Shown here: one piece after another, positions 25,201 to 36,700 of the stretch
Numbering within the stretch: the first letter of the stretch is position 1
How the letters are laid out: each line of letters opens with the position of its first letter
Source of the DNA: Thuidium tamariscinum
Lineage: Eukaryota > Streptophyta > Bryopsida > Hypnales > Thuidiaceae
Assembly (NCBI GenBank): GCA_947034885.2
Contig: OX344754.2
Coordinates: 16,014,501-16,078,500, forward strand
Length of the DNA: 64,000 nucleotides
Direction: 5' to 3'
Made by a program: the position numbers and the translations under genes
The notes under the pieces: generated by a model
The model's input: only the letters and a program-made list of their open reading frames with translations
Database searches by the model: none
What the model was told of the DNA's origin: nothing

Positions 25201-26825
25201 TCAAAAGTTATAGCGAACAATAAGAAAATGGTTTCAATTGTGACTAGGAAATTGTTCACCTTTTCTTGCAATGACCTCATAGTATTTTGACTTCTAATGA
25301 GTACTTTTAGATTTTTTCCTTTTACCTTTACACAATGGGATAGTGACCATGGAATTCATCAATTTTGATACAATAAGATTATTAGAACTACTGGTTTAAA
25401 AATCCCAAAACACACATTTGAAGTCAAACTATTATAGAAGATCTTTCCTTCCCACCTTTACTTCAATGGATTAGTAATTTCACTTTTATCCTTCACAACA
25501 AAATGTTCTTTCACTCATCAACCAAAAAATAGCCTTAGCGTCATTTATGGGTTCACCTCTAAAGGATTGTTGTCCCCTCTAGGAACAAAATGGATTTTGG
25601 GCAAGTTCTCATGACCTCAATTTTTGATAAAATTTTTTGGAACTTTCTCACAAGGTAGAAAAAATGATTAGCTTTGTAGGAATATAATTTTTATTTCAAT
25701 TGGTGCCTAAGAACAAAAATTATACCACAAAATGTCCAAATCTAAACTTGGTGGACAACAAATTGTTTTTGCAAAAAGACAATATTAAAATTTTCTTCTT
25801 CTTCCTAAAACAATATATTTTTGTCTAATGTGAAGCTTTGATTCATTCTATTTGGACAAGTAATGAGAAAGTTATGGACAATATTGGTTTTGGGGCAATT
25901 CCAACATCGTCTTGAAAAAAACACTTCTAGGATTCATTTCTAAATGCAATTTTCACAATTTTTCAAAAAAAATTGTTGGAAAAGGTTTCACTTACTTGCT
26001 AGAATAATCTCACCGTTGGAATTGTTGTATTTCAATTCTATATTAGAGCTATTAACCATTTAGTGTTTTTTTTTCAATCTTGGACCCACTTCCACTTAAA
26101 AAAAATTTTAATAAAGAAATCATGTTGTTGTTTTGAAATTTTTTTTCATAGATTCTCAACTCAATTTTTTAACAATTTAAAAAAAATTTAAGTTCTATAG
26201 TGCAAATGTTTTACAAAAATGGTGGCCAAAGTCATCTAAAATTGCAAATTATAGCTCAAAATTTATTTATTTTCCAACTTTGAAAGTTTGAATGCTCATA
26301 TCTTCCAATCTATACAATAAAAATTCATGGAATTTTTACCACATGAACTTAAACTAGTTAATTAAGGTAGGGGCTGTAAAAGCAACCCTTTAACAGCTGA
26401 TTGCATTTTGGAGAAGCTAAAATTCTTAAAACAATTTTTACTAAATTTTTGTGGAAAGAAAAGTGGAATTAGCATCTTACCCAAGTTGTTTCATATTTTT
26501 TGGACCTTTATGGAATTAGTTATGAATTTTTGAAGTTGAAAACATAGTGGTTTCCTCCCCCTCCTGAAATGTACACCTCTAGTATATGTCAAAGGCAAAA
26601 TCTACCAAATTGCTTTTGAAGACAGGGTCGCTTTTACAACCCTTACCTTATAAGATCCTGTGGTTAGATTTTTTGGATGAATGCAACAAAAATGGCAGTT
26701 TTGAGTAGTTTCAGATAGAAAATGGTCTTAGACTTATAGTGGTTTTGAAGGTGATTCACATCGTAGCAAAAGGGATGATTTCCATAGTCACAAGCCCATC
26801 CATCCATTCCTTAAGACATGTAGTT

Positions 26826-27220
26826 TGTTTTGATTTGTTTTGTTTTGTTTGTTTTTCATGTTGAGATCTCCTGGCCTATGTGTCCCTTGATTGCGTGCTT
26901 GGTACCGTTATAAAGCTCCTAGTAAGGAGGGGTGCACGGGCTTGGTTTTATGGCAGACGGACCTATAATGTGAAAGTTATGGATTTTTGAGTATTTTGGT
27001 TCTAAAAAATTAAAAAATTACTTCTACTTTGATTTTGGTCACAATCTTGGTACCGTCAAAAAACCCTCAATGAAGAGGGTTGCATAGGCTTTGTTTCATG
27101 GCATTCCAACCTATAGTGTAAAAGTTATTGAATTTCAAAGTTTTCATGCATTAAAAAATTGAAAAATTACTTTAATTTTAGATTTGATTGTGGCAAAGGC
27201 ACAGGGCACACTAGTTCAGG
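26826..27220 (-). repeat. GC-rich dispersed repeat, minus orientation
   Basis: Two diverged units lie in reverse orientation to the array that starts at 27237. Landmarks are GTTGAGATCTCCTGG, CTTGGTACCGT (twice), GGGGTGCACGGGCTT and TGAAAGTTAT. The left end is a TTTG/TTTTG-rich tract, the complement of the AAAC tail seen in plus-strand copies. The right end GTGGCAAAGGCACAGGG is the complement of the plus-strand head, so the two groups meet head to head. Confidence 0.7.
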
Positions 27221-27236
27221 GTTAAACTTCATTCCA

Positions 27237-28065
27237 ACTAGGGTGGCCCGTGCCGTTGCCACGGTCTAAAAGAAAAGAAAAGAAATAATTTTCTAATTTT
27301 TTTAATGTATAGAAACTTCAAAATTCAACAACTTTCATGCCGTAGGTTGGAACACCATCAATTAAAGCCCATGCACCCCTCCTCACCAAGGGCTTTCCGA
27401 TGGTACCAAACACGCACCCGGGGGACTCACGGTCCGAGAGATCTAAATTTTCTAATTTTTTTAATGTATAGAAACTCCAAAATTCAATAACTTTCATGCC
27501 GTAGGTTGGAACACCATGAATCAAAGCCCGTGCACCCCTCCTTGCCGAGGGCTTTCCGACGGTATTAAACACGCACCCAGGGGACTCACGGTCCTGGAGA
27601 TCTCAACGTAACATATAGAAACTTCAAAATTCAATAAATTTCATGCCATAGGTTGGAACACCATGAATCAAAGCCCGTGCACCCCTCCTCGCCGAGGGCT
27701 TTCCAACGGTACCAAACACGCACCCGGGGGACTCACGGTCCGGGAGATTTCAACGTAACAAACAAACATCCAAACAAACAAACAAACAAACAGCTTATCT
27801 TCATAGGAGGACTAGGGTGGCCCGTGCCGTTGCCACGGTCCGGGAAAACAACAGAATAAATAATTTTCTAATTTTTTTAATGTATAGAAACTTCAAAATT
27901 CAATAACTTTCATGCCGTAGCTTGGAACACCGTGAATCAAAGCCGGTGCACCCCTCCTCGCCGAGGGCTTTCCGATGGTACCTAACACGCACCCGGGGGA
28001 CTCACGGTTCGGGAGATCTCAACGTAACAAACATCCAAACAAACATCCAAACAAACAGCGTACCT
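27237..28065 (+). repeat. Tandem array of GC-rich dispersed repeat
   Basis: Two elements begin with CTAGGGTGGCCCGTGCCGTT (about 27237 and 27811). The first holds three tandem units of about 165 bp and the second holds one. Each unit carries CATGCCGTAGGTTGGAACAC, GTGCACCCCTCCT.GCCGAGG, GACGGTACCAAACACGCACC and GGGGACTCACGGTCC. Elements end with AAACAAACATCC/AAAC simple-repeat tails. A simple-repeat 3' tail would suit a short non-LTR retroelement. The translated frames differ between units and look non-coding. Confidence 0.75.
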
Positions 28066-30777
28066 TCATAGGGGGATGCAACGACAGTCCCTGGTTTTCA
28101 GGTTTTGCGGCACACCAAATCCAACCTTCTCCACGTAGGCAATCTCTCAATTTGGTTGTGGCCACAATAATTGCTCGGTCCCCTGGCTTTTGTGCAGATT
28201 GCTCATGCCAACCGAGTTGCCACAGTGGCCAAAACATAGGGACTTACGTGGACAAACTCTCAGCCTCGTTTTCAGTTACTGGGTTATCATGGCACAGGAA
28301 GGGGACGCCTCGCACCTCCCCCCACCACAACTACAAGGCTGCTACAGTGCCACAGGAAACGTCATTAGCGGAGTCAAAACGCCATGCCATGCGTGGATTC
28401 ACTGGATTGACGAATGAGGCTCTCAGTAGATGAAACTGAATAGTGCACAACAAACCTTAACTTAGATGCATATATTTCATAGGATTGAACTCATTAGAAC
28501 GAATAGATTGAGAAATCATCTGGTGCTGCTAAAAACCATTAAAATCGAGAAAAGCGCAAAAGCATTTTGTTCATAAAACTGCAGCTTTTGAATTGGGTAC
28601 TAGTTGCCAATGTTTCAATTAGTCCAAAATTCTCACGAAATGCATACGAAATCCATACGAAATCCTTACGAAGATCCTTCTGAAATTCTCTGAATTAGCG
28701 CTGCATTAACATTGCGTTGAAGTACTTAAGAAGTAAGAACTTCTAGGAAATTGGAGAAGTTGGAGAAGTATGGAAACGGAAGTCTGTGGCGTTGCGTCGA
28801 CTGTAGTGTGAAGTACGTTACAGTCAACTAATGAGGGAAGCTTGCGAAGTTGCTGGCCTGGAATTCGAAGCCTGTGGCTGTGATCGATCTCAACCTTCCA
28901 TTTGAGTGGTGCAGCCACTTGTAGAATCGGAGAGGCGTGCCGTACAATCAATACAGTTCACCCCAATTCGGGAATTCAGGAATTCGGGAATTCGGGCACT
29001 TGTTCGACGACCACATACCGGTCTCGCAGCAAAGCGGTAGGACAAAAGTGAAGCCAGTGCAAGTGAAAATCGATCCACAACGTAACTCACAAGCTTGACT
29101 AGACTAGACTAGACTGCAATTTGGAAGCCACCCACCGTTGGACCGAAGAACGTCATGAACCCAACTTAGAAATTAAGTAATATTGTACCCAATGCAAGTC
29201 CAGTCATTCTCGAGAGCGAGTGGAGCGAGATCTTATAATATTATTCCACGAAACACTTCCCTATTCGTTCCATGTCAGTTGAGTCTTTTGCTTCGGTCCA
29301 ATTCCACGAGAAACCTTGGGCTCGACGGAATGATACGGCACCGCGGAGCGTGGAGGGCAAGGAGGGCCCGACCGAGGGCGAATCCACGGTCGCAAGGCTC
29401 CCATCCCACGGTCCGCGAGGAAGAAAACGTGCGCGATGGATCCACGGTCGCGAGCAACGCAAATGCGGACGATACGGACGGTCCGCGATGCAGGAAAGGA
29501 GCGCCACGAATTTTGACAGGCCGGAGTGGAGGGGAGGGAGGAGAGGGATGCCTTGCACGAGGGGACTGATGAATCAGCGGCGCACAGGAGTGCACAGGAT
29601 TCATGAAAAAGGGAAGGCAATGCGGCCTGCCATGTGTTGCGGGGATGGGATGGGGTGATGATGGTGCAATGGAATGCAATTGGCGTTGGCGATGGCGGAG
29701 CAGCTTCGGCGGCGGGGGGGGAACCGGGAAAGGGAGAGGGAAAGAGGGGACGGAAGGAGAGGTGGAAGAGGAAGGGGACGGGAAAGGAAAGGAAGGGAGA
29801 AGGGATGATGACGGGAGGATGAGATAGCGCGCGCTAGACGAGAGGTGGACACGTCGCAGGGCGATCTAACGGTCCCTTATCCGGCTCCCGTGAAGGGGCG
29901 GAACAGTGCTCGTCTTGCCCACCACAAAGAGCGGATAGAGGCCCCTCGCCACCGGTTGGTGGAGGGCCGGTATTAATGGCGTCGCGTGGTCGACAATGTG
30001 ATCTTCACTGGTGCTACATGAAAGGAAGGGAAAGACCGCGGGCTGGTTGCAGCCAATGGAGTTGACGAGATGATGATGACGACGGAATTCGGGTGGCAGA
30101 AGGAGACGGAAGAACTGAAAGGCGAAGAAGTATCATCCGCGCGCAAGCGGCGGGGGTGATTAGTATCGAGTGAACACAAATCAAATGACGGAGCGCGCGT
30201 CGCTTGGATTGAGGGACTGAGGGATGCATGTTCGGTTCTCATCCTTTCTCATCTCATTTCGTTCATAGCAGCCCCGGATCAGGCCAGTTTGTGACGCACA
30301 CGCAAGATTATGTGCCTTTTCGGGGTTCGGAGCCGCAGGTTTCTGGTTGTCGCTGGGAAGAGAGAGTAAGTTATTAAGTGACAGCTTGTTTTAATCAGCT
30401 GCTGTGCTGTCATGGCCGGGTGGAGAATGAGATAAGTGGGGAATAGAGACAGTGGAGATTTTGACTCGCATCAGCTTTAGTCGCGGGGATTGCTGTGAGG
30501 CCGGTTTGTGGATTGGTTTGGGAGAGCCGGAGAGGAGTTGCTTGGAATTGTGAGAGTAAGCTTAGTTTTGGATTGGAGGAGTTTGAGTGGCTGTCGAGAG
30601 AAGGGGAGGCGGTTGCGTTGGGGGCAGCAGAGAATTGTTGTGACGGTTTTGTCATGCATGGAGGAGTTGTGACTGCAGAAAGGTTGGAGAGTGCTGCTGA
30701 GGTTTAGGCGAGGTTTTTCCCAAGTGGTGGACTACCGTCGCTGAGGTAGCACTTGGGAAGCGGGACTGCAATAAAGA
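28066..30777 (+). promoter_or_regulatory. GC-rich upstream and leader region of the REC-type gene
   Basis: Base composition rises abruptly next to the repeat array and stays GC-rich up to the REC start codon. Landmarks include a GAATTCGGGAATTC.GG microsatellite (about 28965-29000), a short GACTA tandem repeat (about 29094-29114), and a long purine-rich strand at about 29705-29825. Open frames here overlap on several frames and both strands, as is usual in GC-rich non-coding DNA, so none is called. The transcription start probably lies in the last kilobase, but no core promoter can be fixed. Confidence 0.5.
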
Positions 30778-33700
30778 ATGGCTCCTCGGACGGGAAAAAC
30801 TAAAGCGCCGAAGGCCAAGGGCGAGAAGAAGAAGAGGGAAGAGAAAAGTGAGAATTGGCTCCGCTTCACTTCTACACCATGCTTCTTGCGACGTGTCCTT
30901 CTGTTCTGGCTTGCTGAAAAATCTCGTGAACTGTTATTCATGAGGTCGCATTATCCGCAATTCCCCTATGAGCTGAATGGATAAGGCTCGGATGAAAGTG
31001 AGGATCATTGGTCAGAATTGTTGTGGAGTTTTCTAGATTCGTGAGGACGTTGGCATTAGTAGAGAATTCTTCCAGTTGATTGGATTGACAGAGATGTTCG
31101 CTTCGACTTTGCAGTTCTTCCAGCGGTCTTGGACCTTCAGGTAGTGCTGCCCGACGAGAATCAAGTCACTTTGAAGGTGAGTAATTCAATGCTGATACTC
31201 GCGCTACTAATGTCCTCTAGGTGACATTCGCGAATACTACAGCAATAATTGTTGTATTATAGCCGCGTTGTCTATTAGGCAGATGTTTAGGTACTCCAGT
31301 ATTGACTACCTAATAAATATGTTTGTGTGCAGGCAATTACGACAGATCGCCTATTGGATGTGCGAAGGTTACTCGCAGTGAATGTCGATACTTGTCACTT
31401 GACTAATTACTCCTTCACTCACGAGGCAAGTTCCAATTGTTAAGCGAGCTGATTCGATTCTTTTCCAGTCGGTCTACTTAATTAGGTTTTGAGATTCTGA
31501 TTCGACTAGCGACGAAAGCGGGTAGTCTGACCAGAATTTCAAATTTGAGTGTGCGGGCTAGCTGCGAGGTATACATTATCCATGTAGAGAACTCTGACCG
31601 TGAGCTAAAATTTGAGAGTAATCGCCCTCGATGAAATGCAATGTTTGAATGCGCAGGTTCGGGGAAATAGATTGCGAGACGCTTTTGAGGTCTCTGCATT
31701 GAAGCCGTGTGTCCTTACCATTGTAGAAGGTGAGTGGCGATTGATTGCTGACTCTATAAGAGTCTTAGTTCTCCGTAATATCACAACTTTGATGAAGAAA
31801 CCTGCATTGGTGTTTTACAGACGCTCCTGAGTTGATGCAGTGAGGACTCTTGAGCTTCTAGGGCGTCTCTCCATGGACTTGTTGTTATCAAGATTCAGAC
31901 GGAGCTTTTGAATTTGAACACGTTAATTATTCAATTTGCAGCTTCATGCGTTCCAGTAAGCTTGACATTGAATTTTCTGCTTGTGTTGCTGTGCAGAGGA
32001 TTACACTCTGGATTTGGCTGTCACTCACGTGAGAAGGATTTTAGACATTGTTGCTTGCACTCACTTTTTCGGTCCATCCCAACAAGTAAAAATAAAGAAT
32101 AGCCAGGTGCAATCCAAAGACGGAGCTACGGAACAGGACGACGGCACCAGCAATGCTGACATAGATGAATCCGCTGCACGTGACGGGGCCTCGGAGGCTG
32201 GCAAGGTCTCGAATGGAGACCTTGCTGAGGCTGATGGGAATGCCGCTTCTGGTATGGTGGACAGGGAAAAGTCCACCGGAATTTTGAAAGGAAAGCCCGA
32301 GGCCATGGCGGCCATGGCAGCTGCTAAGGAGGCTACTGAGAAGGGTGATATGGCTGGAATGTGCCCTCCTTCTAAGCTTGGACAATTTTACGAGTTTTTC
32401 TCCTTCTCAAACATTACGCCTCCTATTCAATGTGAGTGTGTTCGCAAATCTTGGAGACAGAATGCTGTCGATTTCTGAATCATCTGCGGTCTTTTATCAG
32501 GGAAGAACTCTTGAATTGTTAGGGTTTTAGTTGATTGTGATCTAGTTTTGCCTCGTTCGATGTTGATGAACTTTGGACTGCTTGAGAGGACAATACACTT
32601 TCTACATACTTATTGCTGTTACATTGAGTGCAGTTATTCGGCGATCGTCAAGAAGCTTGTCGGAAAATAAACTCGGGGAAACTTTCCTTGTTCTTGACGT
32701 GAGACTTTGCAATGGAAAGCTCGTTACAATAGCGGTGAATGAGAGAGGTTTTTCTAGTTGCAGTAAACATCATTTACAGGAGCATACCTTGGTCGCACTG
32801 CTTCGCAATCTCAGCAAAGCATTTGCGAAGGTGAAGTAAACATTTTATGTCTAGTTTCAAGAGGTTTTGGCTTACGAATTTATGACATGTAGTTATTTCT
32901 TAAGTTTACAGTTTCCCTGACCGGAATTTTTTGCGTGCTTTTTGCAGGCTTACGATGATTTAATGAGAGCACTCCTAGAGCGGAATAGGGTACGATTTGA
33001 CTTCTATCTGGAATTTTTATGATGATTCTGCCATGGAGTACTTGCTTATTAGAATATAATTGCAGCACGATTCGGTTCTTACTCAATAACCTCGTTTTGC
33101 AGTTTGGAAATCTACCTTATGGTTTTCGCTCCAATACGTGGGTTGTTCCCCCGGTGGCAGCCGACTCCCCTGCGGAATTCCCATTGCTCCCAACAGAAGA
33201 TCCTGCTTGGGGTGGTAACGGAGGAGGTCGAGGAAAGGAAGAACAAAGTTGTGCACGAAATTGGGCTCAGGACTTTGCCACCCTTGCAACGATGCCATGT
33301 GCTAACCCAGAGGAGCGTGAGATTCGAGACCGAAAAGCCTTTCTACTGCACAGCATTTTCGTTGATCGAGCTGTCACCGAGGTATACATCAATCCGATCA
33401 ATTACATTACTGAGCAGTGATTTTGCAATCTGTTACTTTGTACTCAGAATTTTTGGCGTTGCCTTTGCAGGCGACCGACATTGTTCAACACTACCACGAA
33501 AGCTCTTCTCAGGAGGAAGTTTTCTCCCAAGAGAGAGGGCACATAAATTTCTCAGTACGAAAAGATGCCTCAGACGCGAGCAAGAAGATAGAGTTGAGGA
33601 TTGGGGCTAGCCAATTCCAAGGATTGGGGGAAACAGATCTTGCGAGACGGAATTTGCTGAAGGGTGTTACAGCTAATGAAAGCACCACTATCCATGTAAT

Positions 33701-36700
33701 ACTTTCTTTAAGCGAGTATTGAATTGTTACTGCTGAATGAAGCGTAACTGTTGTGCAAAATTGGGTAATAGCAATCTTTTGTAATGTTTATATTTAGTAG
33801 AGTTCTAAGATCTAAGGCCTTCTCGTGATTCTGTTTGTCTCCAGGATACTGCTTCCTTAGGACTGGTGTTCGTCCGCCATAGAGGATATGTCGTGCTGGC
33901 TGAAGCGGCTGGCCCTGTAGAAGAGGGAGACAACGTACCCACCGACGTGGATGTTGATGAACAGCCTGATGGCGGCGCTAATGCTCTGAATGTTAACAGG
34001 TGAGTCGTACTCTATGCAATGCCTTGTTCGATCACAATATATATTTTTCTTTTCGAATATTAGGTTGATTTGTATAACAAGGGTGACATTGTGGCCATTG
34101 GCTTCAGGGGTATTGATCTTGTGATGACGTTTTGTTGTGTGAAGCCTCCGTACACTATTGCACAGCAAAGCGAAAGGTAGTGCACGCCCTGGCGCAGTGC
34201 ATGCCCAGCCGGCTGAGCAGATCCAAAGTGCGCAGGACCTTGTTGCTTCGATTGTACAGCAGAGCACGGCTACCTTGGAGGACGAAGAAGTGAGGCGCCC
34301 TGGATTCATGCGATGGGAGCTTGGTGCATGCTGGGTGCAACATCTACAATCAGAAGCAGCTACTTTGAAGGAGAAAAAAGATGCGAATGCCAAGGAGGTA
34401 AGTGAAAGTGATACCTCAAGTAACAAGCCCGCTATCAAACCTGCAAGTGGCGGATCAGAGCAGAGTCAGGGTGCAGAGGAGTCTGCGCAGGACCTTGTGA
34501 ATGCCGCACCTGAGCTTGCTGTTCCAGAGGAGTTGATGAAGCACTTACCATCTGGTGCTCTTTCTCGCCTCAACGAATCAGCAATTTTACTTCATTGCAA
34601 GGTACTTTCTTTACGAAAAGTAATTACATATGTAGCACTTTGAACAATTCTTTTGTTTATGATGTTGTGTGCCGAAGTTCTTGTCATGGTAACTGACTCC
34701 TCAGTTTCTGCATGTAGTCACTGGAAGAGCTGATGGATGGTGCCCAACACTACTATGAGGATGTTGCACTTCCGAAATTGGTGAGTTTCAATTCATATCA
34801 TTTATGTAAACTATTCTTGCTTGCTTTTTAACATTTGAAATTGCTGGTAATTATTTTAACAGTGTCACTTGCTTATTCCTCTCAGCCCTCCTGAAATTCG
34901 TGTAATTGTGGTTTCGTCTGTGGTGTAGGTGGCTGATTTTGGATCATTAGAGTTGTCACCCGTGGATGGGCGTACACTTACTGATTTCATGCACACCCGA
35001 GGTTTACAGATGCGCTCCTTAGGAAGAGTGGTGAGTATCTTTAAGTAGTTAGTAGTACTGTTTTTTTTTCCTTTTTATGTAATAGCTTATGTTCCATTTC
35101 TAGATAGTGCATAGCGAACCTTTTACATTTTCCCTCTCTACGTCGCAACCTTATTTTTCTCTTCACTCTGTAGGCGGACCTGGCTGTCAAACTGCCTCAT
35201 GTGCAAGCTCTCTGTGTACATGAAATGGTAGTTCGTGCTTACAAGCACCTATTGCAAGCCCTTGTGGCGGCAACGAAATCAACATCTGAACTGGCAGCAA
35301 ATATTGCTGAAGCTCTGAACTTGATGCTCGGGACAGCTGCGGACGACGAACAATCTCTTGTTTCTCAATGGGTTAAGATCTTTGTGAAGAAGCGATTTGG
35401 CTGGAATCTTGACAGAGGGCAGGAGAATGCAGAGATTCGAAAATATGCAGTCCTCCGGGGTTTGTGTCACAAGGTGGGAATTGAAGTCGCCCCTCGTGAC
35501 TACGCTTTGGATACCTCGGCCCCCTTTAAGAAAGTCGACATTATCAGCATGGTTCCGGTCTACAAGCAAGTTGCTTGCTCTTCTGCTGACGGAAGAACCC
35601 TGTTGGAGTCATCCAAGACGGCTCTCGACAAGGGGAAATTAGATGATGCCGTAGCTTACGGAACTAAGGCGCTAGCGAAGTTGGTGGCTGTATGTGGCCC
35701 TTATCATCGTATGACGGCGGGAGCATACAGTCTACTGGCAGTTGTTCTTTATCATACAGGAGACTTCAATCAGGCCACGATTTATCAACAGAAGGCTTTG
35801 GATATCAATGAGAGAGAACTTGGTCTAGATCATCCGGATACCATGAAAAGCTACGGTGATTTAGCTGTGTTTTACTATCGACTTCAACACACGGAATTGG
35901 CCCTCAAGTTAGTATTTTCGCACCAAGCAGTCGAATGTTTATGAGTTTACCGTATTTGATAATTACCATCGGTTGAAGAATGCCCGTGTTTTAACTTTAG
36001 TCTTTGGAATGTAGGTACGTCAATCGGGCACTCTACTTGTTGCATTTGATCTGTGGTCCTTCGCACCCAAATACCGCTGCTACCTACATCAATGTCGCAA
36101 TGATGGAGGAGGGCCTAGGAAATATCCATGTGGCTCTACGGTATTTGCACGAGGCTCTGAAGTGCAACCAGCGGCTTCTTGGTGCTGACCACATTCAGGT
36201 TCATCTTAAATCTTAGACCCACTTAAACCGTTTTCCATGTTTCATAGTTGTGTCCCTTAGCGGTTAGAGTGTCGCTAGTACATCAATTTAATCTGACAAA
36301 ACCTCCATCTCTGTTGATTGCAGACTGCTGCCAGTTATCACGCTATTGCTATTGCGCTCTCTTTGATGGAGGCTTATTCCTTGAGTGTTCAACATGAACA
36401 AACTACATTACAGATTTTACAGGCTAAGCTCGGTTCAGATGATCTTCGTACACAGGTTCGTTTTATTTTTTTATGCAGTTTCCTTTTTAAATTACGTCTC
36501 TGACCTTCATTTCATTAGGAGGTTCTTTCTGACAACTAATTGAGGTTCTTTGGTGCTGATCATAGATTGGGACTGTTCTTTTTCTTTTCAGGATGCAGCC
36601 GCTTGGTTGGAGTATTTTGATTCAAAAGCTCTAGAACAACAAGAAGCCGCTCGAATGGGTATGCCCAAGCCAGATGCTTCTATAGCCAGCAAGGGACACT

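Larger units (their letters stand above)
19952..26825. other. AT-rich spacer with decayed repeats
   Basis: No gene is supported. It contains a hAT-like MITE relative (20058-20398) and a 110-bp tandem duplication (22074-22292). The longest open frames, such as 23604-23843, have no recognised domain. Most of the sequence is AT-rich with scattered homopolymer runs, as expected for old transposon debris. Confidence 0.6.

Noticed and set aside
27737-27792. Telomere- or satellite-like reading of AAAC repeats
   Set aside because: They are short tails at the ends of individual repeat elements, not an extended array.
26826-28065. CRISPR-like interpretation of regularly spaced GC-rich units
   Set aside because: Units are about 165 bp with no short unique spacers, lie in a plant nuclear context, and have no associated cas-like genes.
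27975-28433. Open frame of 152 codons crossing the repeat array edge
   Set aside because: The reading frame is not conserved between repeat units and the part beyond the array matches no known protein.
29183-30242. Multiple overlapping open frames of 100-134 codons on both strands
   Set aside because: All occur together in GC-rich sequence where stops are rare, have arginine/proline/serine-rich random composition, and lack splice or domain evidence.
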